64,000 bases of DNA from Larus michahellis (lineage: Eukaryota; Chordata; Aves; Charadriiformes; Laridae), in NCBI RefSeq assembly GCF_964199755.1, contig NC_133901.1, forward strand, positions 27,988,397 to 28,052,396, read 5' to 3'. Made by a program: the position numbers and the translations under genes. Below the pieces are notes generated by a model. It was given only the letters and a program-made list of their open reading frames with translations, was not told the origin of the DNA and ran no database searches. Shown in pieces: positions 1 to 15,400 of the stretch (position 1 is its first letter; each line of letters opens with the position of its first letter).

Positions 1-3000
1 AGTAGACCTAGCGAGAAAGTGAGGGCTCTCCAGGCCCCTGGAAGCCACTTGCTACGGTCCCTAGCAGAGCCACCCAAATTGTGCTGCAGTGCAGGCAGAC
101 AGTGGTCCCTGTAATAGAGCCTTTTGCTCCTGCTCTCTGTGGCATTTCTAACTCCTGCAGTACAAGTGTACATTGCTGCTTTTTTGCTTTGAGACTGCAG
201 AGAGTTTGGCTGGGTGGAAGATGTGTGAAGAGAGATTAGAAAATCCAGCAGCGTTCTTGGTGTGAAAGTGGGTGCCTAGAAGATCACAGCGAGGCAGGGA
301 CCATTAGGTTCTGGGAAAAGATTCCCTGCCCTCCACAGAAGGGAGGTCTCTGCCCTGGGAAGAATCTGCCCTGCCTTTGCCATCCCTAGGGCAGCAAACA
401 GACTCCCTTTTTGGAGTGTTTTCCCAGAACATCACTGTCCCAGGGAACAATACATGGGATCCTTCTATCCCTTTCCTAGCAGTCCTGCCTCTCCGCCTCC
501 TAATGTGAGGCCCAGTGGGTTTTATTTGGCCATTGTTTTACCTAGTAAATTTGTGGAGAGAGCTGACATCAACTGTCCAAGGGGAACCTCAGAGGGAAGA
601 GCAGTGAGCTGGTTTGCTAAAACTGAGGCACTCAGAAGCTATGAGTTGGACTCTAAAAATAAAAACTCTTGGTATATTTTTACATCTGTTTTCTTCAGCT
701 TTTTAAGTCTTTCTCAGCCTCATCTCCTTCAGGGTATTTTCAGTTATTTGCAGCTGTGATGGACAGGAATTGCTCATTTTTTTTCATAAATTTAAGCTGA
801 TATTTTTGCACAGTGTTTGGACTCCAGAAACTGGGGTCTTCAGCAGAAAGGCAGATGCAGAAGACAAGTAAGAATTGGCAGTGTGGCCAAATGCTGAGTA
901 TCAAAAACTTATCAAGCACCTCCAGCGCATCTTTGCTCGGTTCCAGGACCTGAACACAGTACAAACACTTGTCTGTGGCTCAGGATTTAAAGGCTTGGAA
1001 GGCACGGATCTGTCTATTAGGTAGGTACATGGAGGTGATGAATGAGAATGGATCTTTCTCTGTGTTATAGCCAAAAATGGTTTGTAACAAAACGTAACAG
1101 TCATTACTGTCCAGCTGGTGGGGGCTGTTGATGGCTACTGTCTCAGAAGTGCAGACAGGTCTCTGTTTTCCTGTCCCTATTCACTGTGAAGTTTGAGATC
1201 TGGCTCAAACTCTGCAAGCACGAGCTGTCTAAGACTAGCCCCAGCCCTGCTTGTTCTCATTCCACAACTTGGGATGCGCTGGAGCAGGCAGATCAAATAG
1301 TTACGAAGGGTGTGAATAAGCCCTGGGAAAGAGCAAGCAGGCGGCTTCTTTTATGTTTGCTTCCCTGTGTTTGTGTGAGTCACGGAGCTGGCGGTGGTCC
1401 TGCTTTCACCTCGCAGAGAGCAGAAGTAAGTGTGTAAGAGCCCCACGCTAATTTGCTGAAAATAGCTGAAAGCCAGGCTCTTAAGATACTTGCAAGGGAT
1501 TGCAACTCCTCTTTCTATTGATTCTTTTTCTTCAACTCCCTTCAACTCCCCCCTTCAACTTAACAGCTTTTAAAAGACAGTAAAACAGGGGAAGAGCATG
1601 CATGCAGCCCGCAGTGTGTGGTGGGCTGTCCCAGCCCTCGCCTGGGTGGCGCATGTGTGTGATCTTGCAGGGTGTGCAGAAGCGACTACCGGGCCGTCAG
1701 TGGGATGGTATGTGAAGACAGACATTTGCAGCAACAGAGAAGAGGTAAAAATGTACTTCCCTTGTTACCCTGGAGGCTGCTGGCATGCCATGCCACTGTC
1801 ACGGCAGGAGAGGGGCTGGCTCTCCACCATCACACACCAGCTCTGCCCTGAGCCAAGGTGGTTTACACCTGAGCTGGTGCAAGTCTCTAGCGGTTGTGGC
1901 ATGCCCATGCCATTCTCCAGTGCAGGGGGCAATATACCAGTTGAGTGCCTTGCAGTGGTGCCAGGTCATAATTGCATTTTTTGTTTCTGTTTTTAGTCAA
2001 GAGTGATGTTAAATTTTATGCTTTCATTAAAGCTCCAGCTTCTGCAGCCAATAGATGATGCTGTGAGAATCCCAGCTTTGTTTCTGAGCAGGGCAAGGAA
2101 GTCCAGAAAGGCAGTCTGACAGCTTGTATCCTGGGGGCAAAGGTAGCAACGAACCCCGTGTTCCTTCCAAGTTTCCGTGGGCCAAGTCCATACATGAGCT
2201 CCTGTTACAGGTTTTGAACACAAGGGCTGGCAGAGCAGCCTCTGGTCTAGCTGGTGTGTTGGGAAAAGCAGGAAGAGTGCTTCAGCTTACAAGGGATACA
2301 GAGCTTGCATGATGGCCACGTATTCAGGTCAGCTCAGCTGAGCAGAGGGGGAAGTAAGTGAGAGAGGCTGCTGTCACTTAAGCCATTGATGTGGGGAATG
2401 CTGCTGTGGTTTGGGGGCTCACTAAACCAGGGGTGTTTACATGCTGAGCATCTCAAGCAGGCGAGAGAGCCAGTCATCTCCCAGCATTCGTCCTTCATGC
2501 AATCAAGCGATTACTCTTCAGCAACACAGGCTCCCCTGAAGCCCAATTCCTGCATTTCCTCCCTGCCTTAGGCAGGCTTTGCTTCACTTGTTTCCACATT
2601 TTTTTTTTCTGTTACACAAACTCTGGTCTCAAGCCCCTGAGCTGAAGTACTCTGGGCTTTCAAAAGCATGATTCTGAATTGCAGAGTCTCTGCCTCCTCT
2701 CTGCTGCGTGCCCAGCTCATCTTACCCTTGGTAGAGCGAGCAACAAAGTTGGGGAGCTAGCGAGTGTTGCTGTTCAATGCTTAAAACCCGTATGTGTCTT
2801 CTGAACTGCCACAGTTTTGCTTTAAAACCAGACCACTCTCCATTGGATTCAACAATTATTCCTCAGGGAATCTTTGTGGCCATGTGAGGGCTCTGTTTAC
2901 CACTTAATTGGCTTCTTCTGGTTACCCTGCTATTTTGCAGATATGTGCCTGTCCTCAGGACTTTTATTGTCCCTGCTGCCCTGAGTGCCCCAAAGGAGAA

Positions 3001-6000
3001 GATTTCCTCCTGTGGTCTGTAAACTACCCCTCCACCCAGCCCTCTCGCAACAAGTGATCTGCCCCTCACACTGTCTGACCTCCAGAGCTGGGCAGACGTG
3101 CCCTGCACACCACCCCTTTCCTTTGAACTGGGGTGGAATGGGAAAATGGGTATGGAGATTCAGCGTTACTCATCCACCTCCCTGTTTTCCAGAGTCCTGA
3201 CTGGGGATGGGCTGGCGGGGAACCAGGACACAACAGGACACCCTGCATCCTGCCCTGGAGCATCAGTGAACCAATGCCATATGGAGTGCTGTCCAGGGGT
3301 TATGTTCCAATATCTGGAAACCAGTTCTGGAGCTTGAAATGGGCTCGCTGGTGGGTTGCTCCTGGATATGTTTGTCTTGAGCTGCCAAGAGAGGTATCCC
3401 AGCAGTATCTCCCGTGAGAGCCTCTGAGCAGTGTTTCAAGGGTGGGGTGTGTTCTGGGGTACATCTACTAATGAGAAATACGTGTTTGTGTCATGCACTA
3501 AGGTTTCTGCTGGCTCACACCTAAGGTGTGGGTGTGACAATAGCTATTTTAAATGCAGCTTCAGAAGGGTTTGTAGGAGATACCCAGCATCCCCTGAGAG
3601 CTGGTTGCTGTTGCTTGGCACGGTGCTGTAGTGCGTGCGGCGGCAGCGTTACTAACACATTGCTTGCGGTAGCTAGTTTGCTATTTCTGTAAACTCAAAT
3701 GATACTTGGTTGTGTTCCTTTGATGCCCCTCATCCCAGATGTTATGCATTGCCAGATGTTCACAACTGTGTGTGTTAGAGCACATCCGTCTAAGGCTGCA
3801 TTAAGTGCACCCACCAACCACTCTGGACTTGTTCCTTCGCTTACCCATAACTCTGCTGACACACAGACAGTTTGATGGACCTCAGTACTGCCAGCGGCGT
3901 CATGCTGTAACCTCCTACCTGTTCTGCAGTATATTGCTCATGGCAGAGGGTCTGTATCTTGAATCTCTGAGGAGTTACACTGACAAAATAGGAATAAAAT
4001 TTCTTTGAGTAAGAAGCTAGTTTTGGCTTCCACATGTCTTTGCTATTTAGGTCCATTTTAGATTTATTTAGTTCAGAAATTTTATAGGCTGGATTAAAAA
4101 ACGCAAACACCAACTACAGAACACTGTAGTTTTTTTCTTTTTCTTGATGCTTTCTTCCATGCCCCCATGTGCAGGTAGGCTCTCCATTTATTGCCCTGAA
4201 ATATCTCAAAAATTCCAGTCCTGCTCCTCATTTTTGGCGTGGATATAGGTGCATTCCTACCTGACCCCCTTTGCATTTAATTTTGAACGCTCCTAGAATA
4301 CTTTTGTTGTATTCTCTCTGTTCTGGGGGTGAAAATAAGTAAGGGAAACTGATTAGTTAGGTGTTGATTTTGCCTTCTCTGTGTTCAGTCTGAATCACTG
4401 GAGGGCTCTGTCCTTAAACCCGAGCACCTGCTTCCATCGAACACAGGAACACAGACAGCCTCTCTGCCTGTCTGCACGTGTGTGCTTGCTGGGACTTTGC
4501 TTGCTTTTTGATGAAGAAATAGAAAATCTAAATTTCAAACTAAATTTACCTGCAATGATTCATTCGGAGCACTGCTCTTTTCATAACTTATTAAAATGCA
4601 TTAGCAATAAATTCTTAACAATGCTTCTATAAACAGCAATTGTTCTGCTTTGAAGCCATGATGCACACTGCTGGCTCAGTTATGCTGCTGTGTAAAGTGG
4701 CATAAATACTCAAAGAGAAATGACACAAAAGGAGCCCTGTGCAGATGGCTCGGATAAAATGCTGGCCTTTCCCTTCAGTCATCACAAGCTGGAAATCTGG
4801 CATTAAATAGGATTTGGAGACAGGTTTGGTGTCTGTCTTCTGGCTTATCCCCCCTTAAATTTACATCTTGCTCCCACCCCATACAGTGTATAGTATCAGA
4901 GGACTTCTGACGTACACTAGATGAAAATTATGTACCGGATCTGGTTTTATAGAAGATAGCCTGGTACTGGAGGTCTCTCTTCTCTCATAGCAATAAGTGT
5001 GCCAGAGCTGGCGTCCTCTTCACTGTAAACCCTAGCAGGTGGCGGGGAAAGATGTTTGTATGCCTGCATGTGGCTTCTTCCCTTGCCCATACTGCAGTGT
5101 GAAAACTCTGTCGCCTTTTGTTTTCAACGGTTCTTTTTCTCTCTGCTCACAAATCCCATAGGCCTGCTGAGTTCTGCAGCCCCGTCACACTGATACATTC
5201 CTGCCATCTCCTGGCAGAAGAGATGATTGCAAGTACCAGTTTTGATGGAGTTTTTCACAACTTTTGTGGGGATCTCGTACACGAAAGAACAATGAGCATG
5301 CCCATAGCAAGGGGGAATGTTTTCTGTCCTCTTGTTAAGGTATCTGGGTATTCGTCAGTAAAGCTCGAAATAAGATTGAACCTTAATATTATGATCTAAA
5401 GAATCAGCAGCAAAGTAGAATGTCCTAGGCTCGGGAAAGCAAAGACATGTTTTAGTAGCATCGTGATTTCATCAGCCATCTTTCTGGGAAGGGGTAAAGT
5501 GGTTCGTCTTCCTCAAATCCACAGTTCTGTGGAATATTTCTTGCTTACTTTCTAAGTGTTCAGAATATAATTTAGGGCAGGGAGTTGTAGTTTAGCAACC
5601 AATTCTACTTTACAGGATCCTAGTCGTGCCCCTTTCTATTGGCAGAGAATGCCAATGGCATATCTGAGCACAAGCAAGTGTTGCCTCTTTGGGAATCAGC
5701 ATACTTTTGCCCTCCTCGGGGCCATGCCTGTGGATAAAGGCTGGCTGATGTCTGAGCTTGGCTTGGAAGTGCCTCAAACCCCATTAGCGTGACACATTAG
5801 CTTCTCCATCCATGGTCAGGAAGCAAATCTGAGAGGTCGTCTTGCCTGATGGTGACACTCCTTCTGGTGGGTTGTTTTGTGAGGTAGGGAGTGCAAAGCA
5901 GTTTGTATTTGGGTAGAAGAGCTCGCTGGAGCCTCAGGTCTGAGCCCAGCCGCTCATACAAAGTAGGTCTCCATGGGCACAAGCAGAACAACCCCAGCCA

Positions 6001-9000
6001 GAAATGCAGTGCAGCTCAGAATACAGCTTGTGTTTTGTTGCTGGTTGGTTTCAGCTACAAATCTGTATTTCTCTGTCTCTGCTTCTGCCAGCCCCTTCCC
6101 CAAGTTCCCCAGGAACAAATCAGGAGGATTGTGCTCAGATGTCTTCTGGGCATGAGCTGTACATCAGCTTTGTCTGACTTCAGGGACAAACGTCCTCCTT
6201 AAAGGGCCAACTCACACACTAATATTCCCGCTTCTACGTTGTGCAATTAATTCTATAGACTGTTAGCAAATTTAGGAGGTCTTTAATCTTCTTTGTTTGT
6301 TGATTAATCACAGGGCAGGGGGCCAGCTGTCAGTGGGAAACTAGTGAGGACAGTGTTAGTTGTTGCTTTCTGTGTAGCAGGACTGTATTCAGACAATATC
6401 CATCCCTGTTCTGCTGGGAAGTGTTTTCATGCAAGGGATAGGAAGCCCTGCAGGAGCTGAGCGTCCACCGGGAAATTTTACAAAGTGTTTTCACAGCAAT
6501 ATCTATAAAATATAGGTGAGATTTCTAATTACTGAATTCATTTAAAGGGTCTGTGTTCTCCATCTGTCTGCCTCTTCTAAGCCTAACTTCTTTATTAGCA
6601 CTTGCGAACAAATCTTTATAGCATTTTTCATTATCGCTACAGATATAGTAGGGAATTTGTGGGATTAAAATTCAAGATTATGCACTGTGTAAGACAATAA
6701 AGAAGGTAGTCTAATGTTTGAGAAAAACTTCAAATGCAAGAGACCTGCTAGGACAAAATACCGGAGTATATTGTGGTTTTCATTAAGGCTTATTACTGGC
6801 GTGATGTGAGGTTCTCTATTAAATAAAGCAGAGTGCAACCAGAGCATCTCTATTTATAACGTTTTCAGGGGAAAGCTAACTGAACTAATTATTGGTTTGG
6901 ATTTTCAAAGGTAGCTGCCTTTCCTCTGTCCTTCTTGCAAAAATGCCTGGAGAAAATGAAACTTGAAGATACTGCTATGATTTCACAGCCTGTCTCTTAC
7001 TTCATGGATGTTTGGGTTGGAGACACTGCCTCCTAAAGCTTAGGGGGATTGGTGAGTGGAATCCTGCTCCCCTGAGCTTTCCCAAGTCACCAGGGTGAAG
7101 CAGCCCTGATAGGAGATGAGATTTGGAAGAATGAGCTTTGGTTGTCGTCAGCTTTCCATTTCAAGAGGGCTTTGAGATCCTACTCCATGAGGTCTTTTGG
7201 ATAAGTTTCTGACGGTTCTCTGGACCCAAATCTTGCTTATGTCTGTATTCCACTAGAATTTTAGATCAGAAGGACTTTGGGAATAGGCTATTGGAGAGAA
7301 TGGCTTCCTGGAACATACTTTGTGAATTTTATATTTGATCGGCAACAATTTTGCTTTCTCCTCTCTCCTTCACCTCACAACGTAACTATCATCCTGATGA
7401 GTCAAGAGATCACCAGGCCCGCTCTAAATAGATGTGCGTGTGAGGCTCTGTTTCATGCCAGGTAAGCACAAAAATGCTTAGTGACAGATGTGGGGCTGGT
7501 CTCCTGGAATTTCTCCTGAGTGAGCAGAGCAGGCAAAATGGGATGAGAGTCCTGTGCAAAGGGCCATGAGTGCTTCATGCATGAACTGTTACTAACATTT
7601 CATTCCCCATTCCTGGTAATGGAGAACCGCTCCAAAAATACAGCCCTCATCTCACTGCAAATGCTTACAGGGCATCAGCTAGTTGTGAGCACTGCCAGCT
7701 CCTGCCTCAGAGCTCCATCAGCTCCTCCTTCCCACCAGCCAATTCACACCTTACACCGGAAGGAGGGCAGTTGCAATACTCGGATCTTGCAGGACCAGCT
7801 GGCTACGTGACTTCGAACTGTTGCTTTCTTAAGATCACAGTGCATTTCACCTTTGGAGTCCTATGCTAGTGTGACAGTGGCATTTTACTGCATGCCTTCA
7901 CACAAGGTGGCCCAGGTTCTACTCTGCTGTAGCAGTGGTTGCTTTTCCCTTTCTCTTTTACTCTAATTGTTCCCGTTCTGTGCTTCCTGGCTGCTGCCTG
8001 TGCTGCAGGGATAAGAGATCCTTGACAGTTGCTGGGGCCGTGAGCTTGGTGCTCGATGGAGATCAAATCTGCACAGTGCTTCCTGCTATGCTCTTTAACA
8101 GATGACAGTGCTCAGCTGCACATAAATGACTCTAAAATCTGAGAATTTAGGGTCTGACAGTCCCTGTTAGAAACTTCTGCTGGCTTTTGTGCGCTGTTAA
8201 ATATGACCTCTGCAAGATGAAGCTGGGGCAGGATGGTAGGAGCAATGGGACATGGACAGGCAGGTTTGGGGGGCTTAGGTTTTCCTCTATCTGTCTGCCA
8301 TGGAAAGGGAGAAGGAATGCCCTTGAAATTTCTGCCAAGTGTTCCCGTTCGCTTCAGAGGAGCTGCTCTGTTTCCCGCTAGCAGAAAACCTGGCCTATAA
8401 CTTCTTCCCCCAGCGATGTGGACAAAGAGGAATTCTGCATGAACGTCAAAGCCAGCCAGCACTTTTCATACAGCTGATGTTGTACATGAAGTCTTAACAC
8501 GTGTATTTCATATAGGTGACTTGATCTGGCTCCACATGGCTTTGGAAATGTTCTCAGCGATGGGTGGTCAATTGGTTAGTACTGCAGCAATGCTTGCTCT
8601 TAGCTTCATGATCTCAGACACAGCTGTATTGTTTAAGCCTTTTTGATTTCAGCACTTTATGACCAAGGATCTGCATTCCCTGCCTCATCTTGCTGGTCCA
8701 ATCCATGTTCATCTGCAAGGACAGAGAAAAATGATATTGTGGTTCTGGCATTGGGTGTCTTAGCCATATTTGGCCTATATGTCTTGGCTCCCTCCAGTGT
8801 TTGCATATAAGACCTGTAAAAAGGGCCAGGCTGGGCTTGTATGGATGGGGTCCAATGAATTCTGGGGGCTGGAGAGAGGATTCACTTCATGTCTTCTTCT
8901 CCACCAGGTGCCTCAGAAAGGCTTCTGAAGACAGCTGCTTTCCTTCTGCACTCAGAGAACAGATTTCCCCTGTGTCCAGCACTGTTTTGGGGCTTGGCTG

Positions 9001-11651
9001 GTTTCCTGGAATCATCCTTTGTTCCCTCTTTTTCTGACCTGTCCCATGGCTCAATAGATTTAGTCACTGGTAGATGATGAGAATGAAAGTGATTGAAAGG
9101 GATGCCATTCTGGTCATGTCATTGACCCCAAGAGCCAAGTTTGATGGAATTTAAGGGAAAATCAAGAACACTGTATTGAATTACAGTTGTGGTTATCCAT
9201 CAACCCTCTGATGGCTGTTTGTTGCCATGTGCGCTCCACATGTAAGTTTTAGCTTTGCTGGATGATACAGTGAAGAATTTTTGAGTCAAGGGCAAATCTC
9301 CTGCTGCTCTGCAGTGAGGTAGAGCTGTTAATACAGAATAGGCAGGCACCGAGGATGGGCAATGTTGGTTCAGGCCCAGTTCATAAGGAAGAGTGCTGTG
9401 ATTTGCTCTGGCTGTGACTTGTCTTTGTAGAAAACAACTGTTACGGGAACAGAAAACAAGCTGGTGGTTAAGCAGCTGGGGAGAGAATTTCCAGTGTGTT
9501 GGATAACTGTAAGCAAGCGGCTTGGCAGAACAGCTCAGAGTGCATTTATGATGGAGGCTTTTCTCTTATGTACAGGACATGAGGGTGTGGTGGCATTCCT
9601 CTGGGCATAGCCCTCTGGCTGGCACCTGAACATAAAGCGGTGTAGCAACTTAGCCCTTTCAGAACAGGCAAACAGATACTAGACAGTAACTAAGAACAGC
9701 AAACCATCCCAGGGGAGTCCAAAGTGCTTTTGCAACCTTGGAGTCAAGTTCTGCCCGACATGTACACGTGCCCCTCTGGCTGACTTGGAGCAAGAGGAGA
9801 ATGTGTTCCCAGGTCTGGAAGGGAAAGGCTGTGCTCATCGCTGGAGAGCTGCCACGTGTCTTCTGCGAGAGGCACCTGGTGCTGACTAGTCAGATTGGGA
9901 TGAGAACTTGAGGGAGGCTGGGGACTTTTTTTCTGGTGTGCAGCGTTCAAAGCCTTCCCCTGTCCTATTTCTACTGTTCTTTTCCAGTGTCATCAGTGCC
10001 CTTTGTAAAGTGGTGGGATTGGTGTTCGCTTCTTCAGGGAGAATATCCTGAAGGTGAAATTAAATTTTGGGGAGGAGGACTCCATTACATTGAGCAAACC
10101 AGCAGTGTAGTTCGGGGCTGCTGCAGTATTTCCCAGAGAACTGTGAAGACATCCACACAGAAGTAGCCTTTTCGTGTGACATGCAGTGGTGACCACCTCA
10201 TTTCACCTAGCGTGTAGCAATACTAGGGCCTACACAAGTGCTGAGAAAGATAATCAGGTATACAAAGTTTAAATAAATGGTTCTTTTCAATGTGGAAGAA
10301 AGATGACTGATTAAGCCATGTAAATTCTTGAGTGATCTGTGGAAGATGCCACGGTTAGGTGAGTTTCTTCATTTCCTAGTGAGCCAGCAAAAGGAAATAC
10401 TTCTTGACACAACATGTACTTTGTGAAACGCGGTGCTGCAAGGCACTGACTATACTCAAAATATAAATGATTTAGAAAGCAATGAGAGACATTCCCAGCA
10501 GATGAGTCCATCAGTGTTTTCAAGGACAAAGCCGCAAATACTGCCTCTGGTTTGGGAAATCCCAAAGCCAGAGACTGCTTGGAGGTTGCAGAGGGAAAGT
10601 TATTATGCTGTACTTTCCTTGCTCTTATGCTCTTCCCCTGAAATCAGTGAGCAGCAGTTGCCTAAGACAGGATGCTGGGATAGATGGACGTATTATGTAC
10701 CTCACTGAGGTTGTTATGCTCTTGTAAAGAGCACAGTAACAGTGAAGGTACTAGGAAAATAAGGGCAGAACAGCCTCTCCTGCAAGGAGCTGCATGTTTG
10801 CACTCAAGAAGCTTGACCTGGTTTGTGCCCACTGTTGTTACCCTTGTAAGCGGATCCAAGAGAGGAGTCCTGATGAGTCTCCCTCAGTGTAACATCTTGC
10901 TGAATGCTCAGCAGTGCTCCGTAAGGGTGTGAGCAGAAATGGCCCATCTAGACCCCATGTAGCCCTTGCCAAATGTGTGCTCTCAGTCCCAGAGGGTGGA
11001 ACTGATAAAGCAGTCTGTCCCCTGGCAGATTTGATCTCTGGGATTGCAGTTCCAGGGTAAATGGCATCTTGTGCCATTTCCGAAGGGAATTTTATGTGTT
11101 ATGCACACTTAAAAATATGGTCACTGTATGGACACAGTGTATAGCGTTAAGCAGGGTGTAGCAGCAAGCTGTTCTTATAAGCACACTTTCTGCCCCTTCT
11201 TCCTTCTGTTCTGCTTGTCGGCTGCTCTCAGACCTCATCACACACATTCTTCAGACCCTAGAGCACCTCCTTGACATGAACTTCATATTCTTTGTAGGCT
11301 TTCAGCTTTCAGACACTCTTAGTTTGGCTAATACGACTCTGGAGTAAGTCCATTGGATAAGCAGACTGGCAGGCTGGAAACCCAAAATCAGTTTGGAGGG
11401 TGACTCTTAAACTCTTTGCTATCCCAAGCAGAGTTGCACAGTGGTGTAGGGCCTCCCTCTGAAAGTGCTGGTTCCAGCTCTGGAGTCAGTCTGCCCCTGC
11501 TATTGTGGTCTCTCAGGCCTCAGTATTTTAGCCAAGCAGGTCACTGCAGTAGCATCACTGCTGGTTTTGGTGCCAGGGTGGGTTTGGGTGTTTGTGACAG
11601 CACAGCCTCTTGCTGTACAGGCCCACCCTTTGAATCTGGGCTGCTTCTTTC

Positions 11652-11680
11652 TTTTTTTTTTTTTTTTTTTTCTTTTTTTT
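11652..11680. repeat. T-tract (T20 C T8)
   Basis: Twenty T, one C and eight T on the + strand within the MB21D2 intron. No recognisable retroposon body flanks it, so it is a simple repeat as far as can be seen. Confidence 0.9.
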
Positions 11681-12379
11681 CCCCTTGCACCATGAAATAC
11701 CCCTCTGCATTGGCATACAGGATTTCAGCTAGCTGGGTGCCTTCCACCAGGGCACATGGGAACTGGAAAAAAACTGGGATATTACTTTTAAGATTGTTTT
11801 TAAAGAAAACTTTGGAGAAATAAGCTGATTTCTTTTACGAGGGGGTGCTGGGTCCCTGCAGTGTGTTCTGTCACCATATCACAAGATTTCTAAAAGGAGC
11901 AGAATCAGTAGGACACTGGTGTATCAGTCTGCAAAGAGCAGCTTCCTTTGCTCACCTCCCATATTTGACTAAACTGGTATCACACAGTTCAGTCTCCCCA
12001 CTCCCCTCCCACCCCCTGCTTGCTTCCTCCAACAGTCCTCTCAAAATGTGCTTTGTAACTAAAGACTCTCCTAAAGAGCTGACTCTTTCAGTTCTTCTGC
12101 ATAATAAAAACTTGTGCTGCTCGTAAATAGATTTGCAATTACCAAGGGAAACAGAAGAATCAGTGCAATCCAGCTGCATCAGAGCCGGCCTCCCATCCTG
12201 TCTTAAAGAAGCCCCTGAAATTCCACACACATCACTCAGGCATAGCTGGGAGACCTCTGTGGCGATCTTTCCTTTGAACAGCATTCCTCTTCTGTAGAAT
12301 CTGCTGCTTGCAGCAGAATTGTCAAGGAACTGCAGAGTCCCTATCTAGTGTCTTTACAAAAAATGACAAAAGCTTTTTC

Positions 12380-12402
12380 TTTTTTTTTTTTTTTTTTTTT
12401 TT
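12380..12402. repeat. T23 tract
   Basis: Uninterrupted run of 23 T on the + strand in the MB21D2 intron, preceded by T5-C. It creates a spurious poly-phenylalanine stretch in one open frame. No element body was recognised beside it. Confidence 0.9.
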
Positions 12403-15400
12403 GGCCAGCCTTGGGTTTCTGGGTTTCATGTATTTCTTTCAGCAGTCAAGGGTAAGAATTGCCTGGGCAAAGCAGAGGACCCTGAGATTTATCATGAGCT
12501 TACAAATTGGTTCTCTGCTAATAACTTCTGGTGTGTGGTTAGTGCTGTCTGAGCAATTCGAAGTACTTTCTGAGCATCCAGGAGGTCAAACTTCCTTAGC
12601 TTTTGGGGCGTAATACAGGAGGGTAATGATTTTATATAGAAGAAAAAAAGGCATGCCCAAGGTTATGCATCAAACTGTGTAGAACTCGGAGGAAAACTCA
12701 GGAGCCGTGACTGTGCTGGGTCCTGTGGAAGGATTAAGCAGTAGAAAGGAGGGAGCAGTGGTATATGTGGGTGATCCCTAGCCTTCCCTATACAGGGAAG
12801 ATCCCTTCTATATGTCTTCTCCCTAGGCTGCCAGGGGGGACGAGGGGGCATACACCCAGCATAGTGTTTTTTGACTGCCCTGGTGAGATGAATGGGCTCT
12901 GCCCTTGCCTTTAGCAGCAGGTATGTCAGATCCTTGCAAACCTGGCTGGGCTCAGCTTTGTCTTAGGTCCTGGGCTCAGGCTCTGCATCCCCACAAAGTG
13001 GAGTTAGTTTCCCAGTGGCTCATTTCTGCATATCCCAGAAAACAGTCATGGAGCTGGGGCATGCAGTGCCACAGGGCAAGCTTCCCTGCAAAGCCTCTGT
13101 GCTGCTTCTTGCTGGAAGTGCTGAATGAATAAGGGGAAATCAGATCTGTTGAATCAAAAGTAATTCCTAGCATTTCTGGTCTCCTCAGAGACATGATTGA
13201 TTCCTGGAACCCTTCTGGAGAGCTTCCCTGAGTGGGAGTTCACTCGCCCCAGGGCCTCGGGTGGGTCTGTGAAGGAATTTAAACATACAGCCCTGTTGAT
13301 GTCAGTGGGGACTTTCTGATTTCTTTTGTGAGGGGTATGTACCTATGTTTCTTGCCAGGTGCTGGGGGTGCAATAGCAGCAGCGTGGTGCTCACTTTCTT
13401 TCAATATGATTACTGAAAAATATTGCTTAAGACAATAGGCAGGTCTGTGCAAGACTGGCTGCAAGTAACAGGAGACTTCTGTTAGAGCCCAAGCTAATGG
13501 TTTGGAGAGGGCACACTTTAAATGCAAGGTCAGCTGATGATCAGTGCCAGAACACCACATCATTGCAATTGACTGAGGAAATGAGCATCCAAACCTCTTG
13601 TTTTGCAGAGATTAAGTTACCCGCAAAGTAAGAAGGAACAGGGGGAAGAAGATATCAATGATAATGCCAGCTCAGGTGTTGGATTTCTCTAGAGAAAAAT
13701 TCAATTTTAATTCTGTAGGCTTTCCCCTGGTGTGTGAGGGAGAGAGAGGAGTGAGGAGAAGGACACTTCTAATTTTGTCCAGATCTCCGTTCCCTCCCAT
13801 CTGTCCACGTGCATGTGTTGAAGTGTGTAAAGCATCGGAGAGTCTCAGTTCTTCTGATCGTTCACAGACAGCACTGTGTGCCTAGGCTGAACCCACAGTG
13901 CTTTGGGTCTTTGAGCAGGGCTGCAGAGGGTATTGTGGCGTCTTCTGAACTCCAGTGTGGGGCTGAAGGGCAGGTACCAGGCATGTTAATTCTGTGCTGC
14001 AGCTATTTTTAACAGCTGATGTTACACAGACATGTGCTGCTTCTCAAATCAGATTAGATGGCAAAGTCAAGAGGTGAGCAGGGAAGCTCGGTAATGAAGA
14101 GCGGCAGCTACCATCACTTTTACTTGCTGAACTGCACAGCACAGCTGCCCACAGGCTGCAGCCAGCCCCTTGCCATTAACCTGGGGCCTTTTCCTTCTGG
14201 AGAGAAAGGGCAAACTCCTGTCTGTATATCCCACAAATAACCTTGTGTGCATCATTTACATGTGTCTGGGGATCATCGTGCTCCTTAAAGGTGTTCAGCA
14301 GCCTGGCCGTTGTATCTTAATGGTTTAGTAGCCTCTTGCTTGCCTCCTGTGCTGGTGATGTAGAATACATTTATGATCTTAAGAAGTTGAAGATGGTCTG
14401 TGAGGGACAACATTAGCTTTCTGAGACAGCTTGCAACCCCTTCCTAGCGCAGAAACTCTGCAAGGACAGGGGTGTTACAGTAACTCATGGTGTCAGCAGT
14501 GTACAGGGAGCCTTGCAGGCTGTGCAGGAGGAGTAGGTGATGCAGGGGTCAAGGAAGAAAATCAAGGCTGTGTGCTGTGTAGGCTGTCTCCTCCCCAGCA
14601 GGCTTGTGTGGAACGCGAGCAAGATGCTGGGGTCTAAGTTGGAGAACAGGAGCAGTGCAGAGCTAGTGCCTGGGTCTGGCTTGGCTCCCAGAACTCCAGT
14701 GATATGCTTCCGCATGCAAAGTTCTGCAAATCCTCCTTTGTGGAGCCTTTCTGAGCACCCCACTGCTCTTTTGACCTCTCTCTAGTTCCCATGCAGCAGA
14801 AATGTCCCTTAATTCAGTGGCTGCCCTGAACATCACCCCATTCAGTTTGATGAGACCAGGTTAGACTAACTGAATGGCATCTTTCTTTGCTCACATTTTC
14901 TTTTGGTGACAACAGTTGTGTATCTAAGGCATCAGAAAGGAAAGCTTCAAGAAGGAACACCTAATTAGGAAATACATGTTAGAAATAAGTTCTTGTGTAA
15001 TATTTCTTGTGGTCAGTTTCTTCAAAGACAAGTCTGTAGGTTCCTCCTTATTTACACAAAGCTGGCCGTGAAATAGGAGGAGATCCAAGTATGGACTGCA
15101 ATTGTTGTGAAATCACTTCATCTGAAATTCCGTAATGGACGGAGAGCATCGTTGCATTGCTTTTTTTAAATGGGAAGAAAATTCTCTGTGTCATGTGCAT
15201 CAGAGTTCCAGTTCATTCAAGGATGTATCCCAAATGTAGGTGTTATGTAAAAGTAAAATCTTTTTTCTCTGCCTTTATTCTCTGTGTATCACAGTGCTTG
15301 GAGTAGAAATAAATCCTATTTTCCTGCCACTGAAGGAACAACAATAGAATGAAATTCTGTCTGTAGAAGTAGTTTGCTCACCTGTGTTATTCTGAACTGA

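Noticed and set aside
1598..1996. 132-codon + strand frame in the intron, considered as an extra exon
   Set aside because: No homology recognised and no acceptor/donor pair of note around it.
11416..12613. Frames with poly-Phe stretches near 11.6 and 12.4 kb
   Set aside because: They are translations of the T-tracts.
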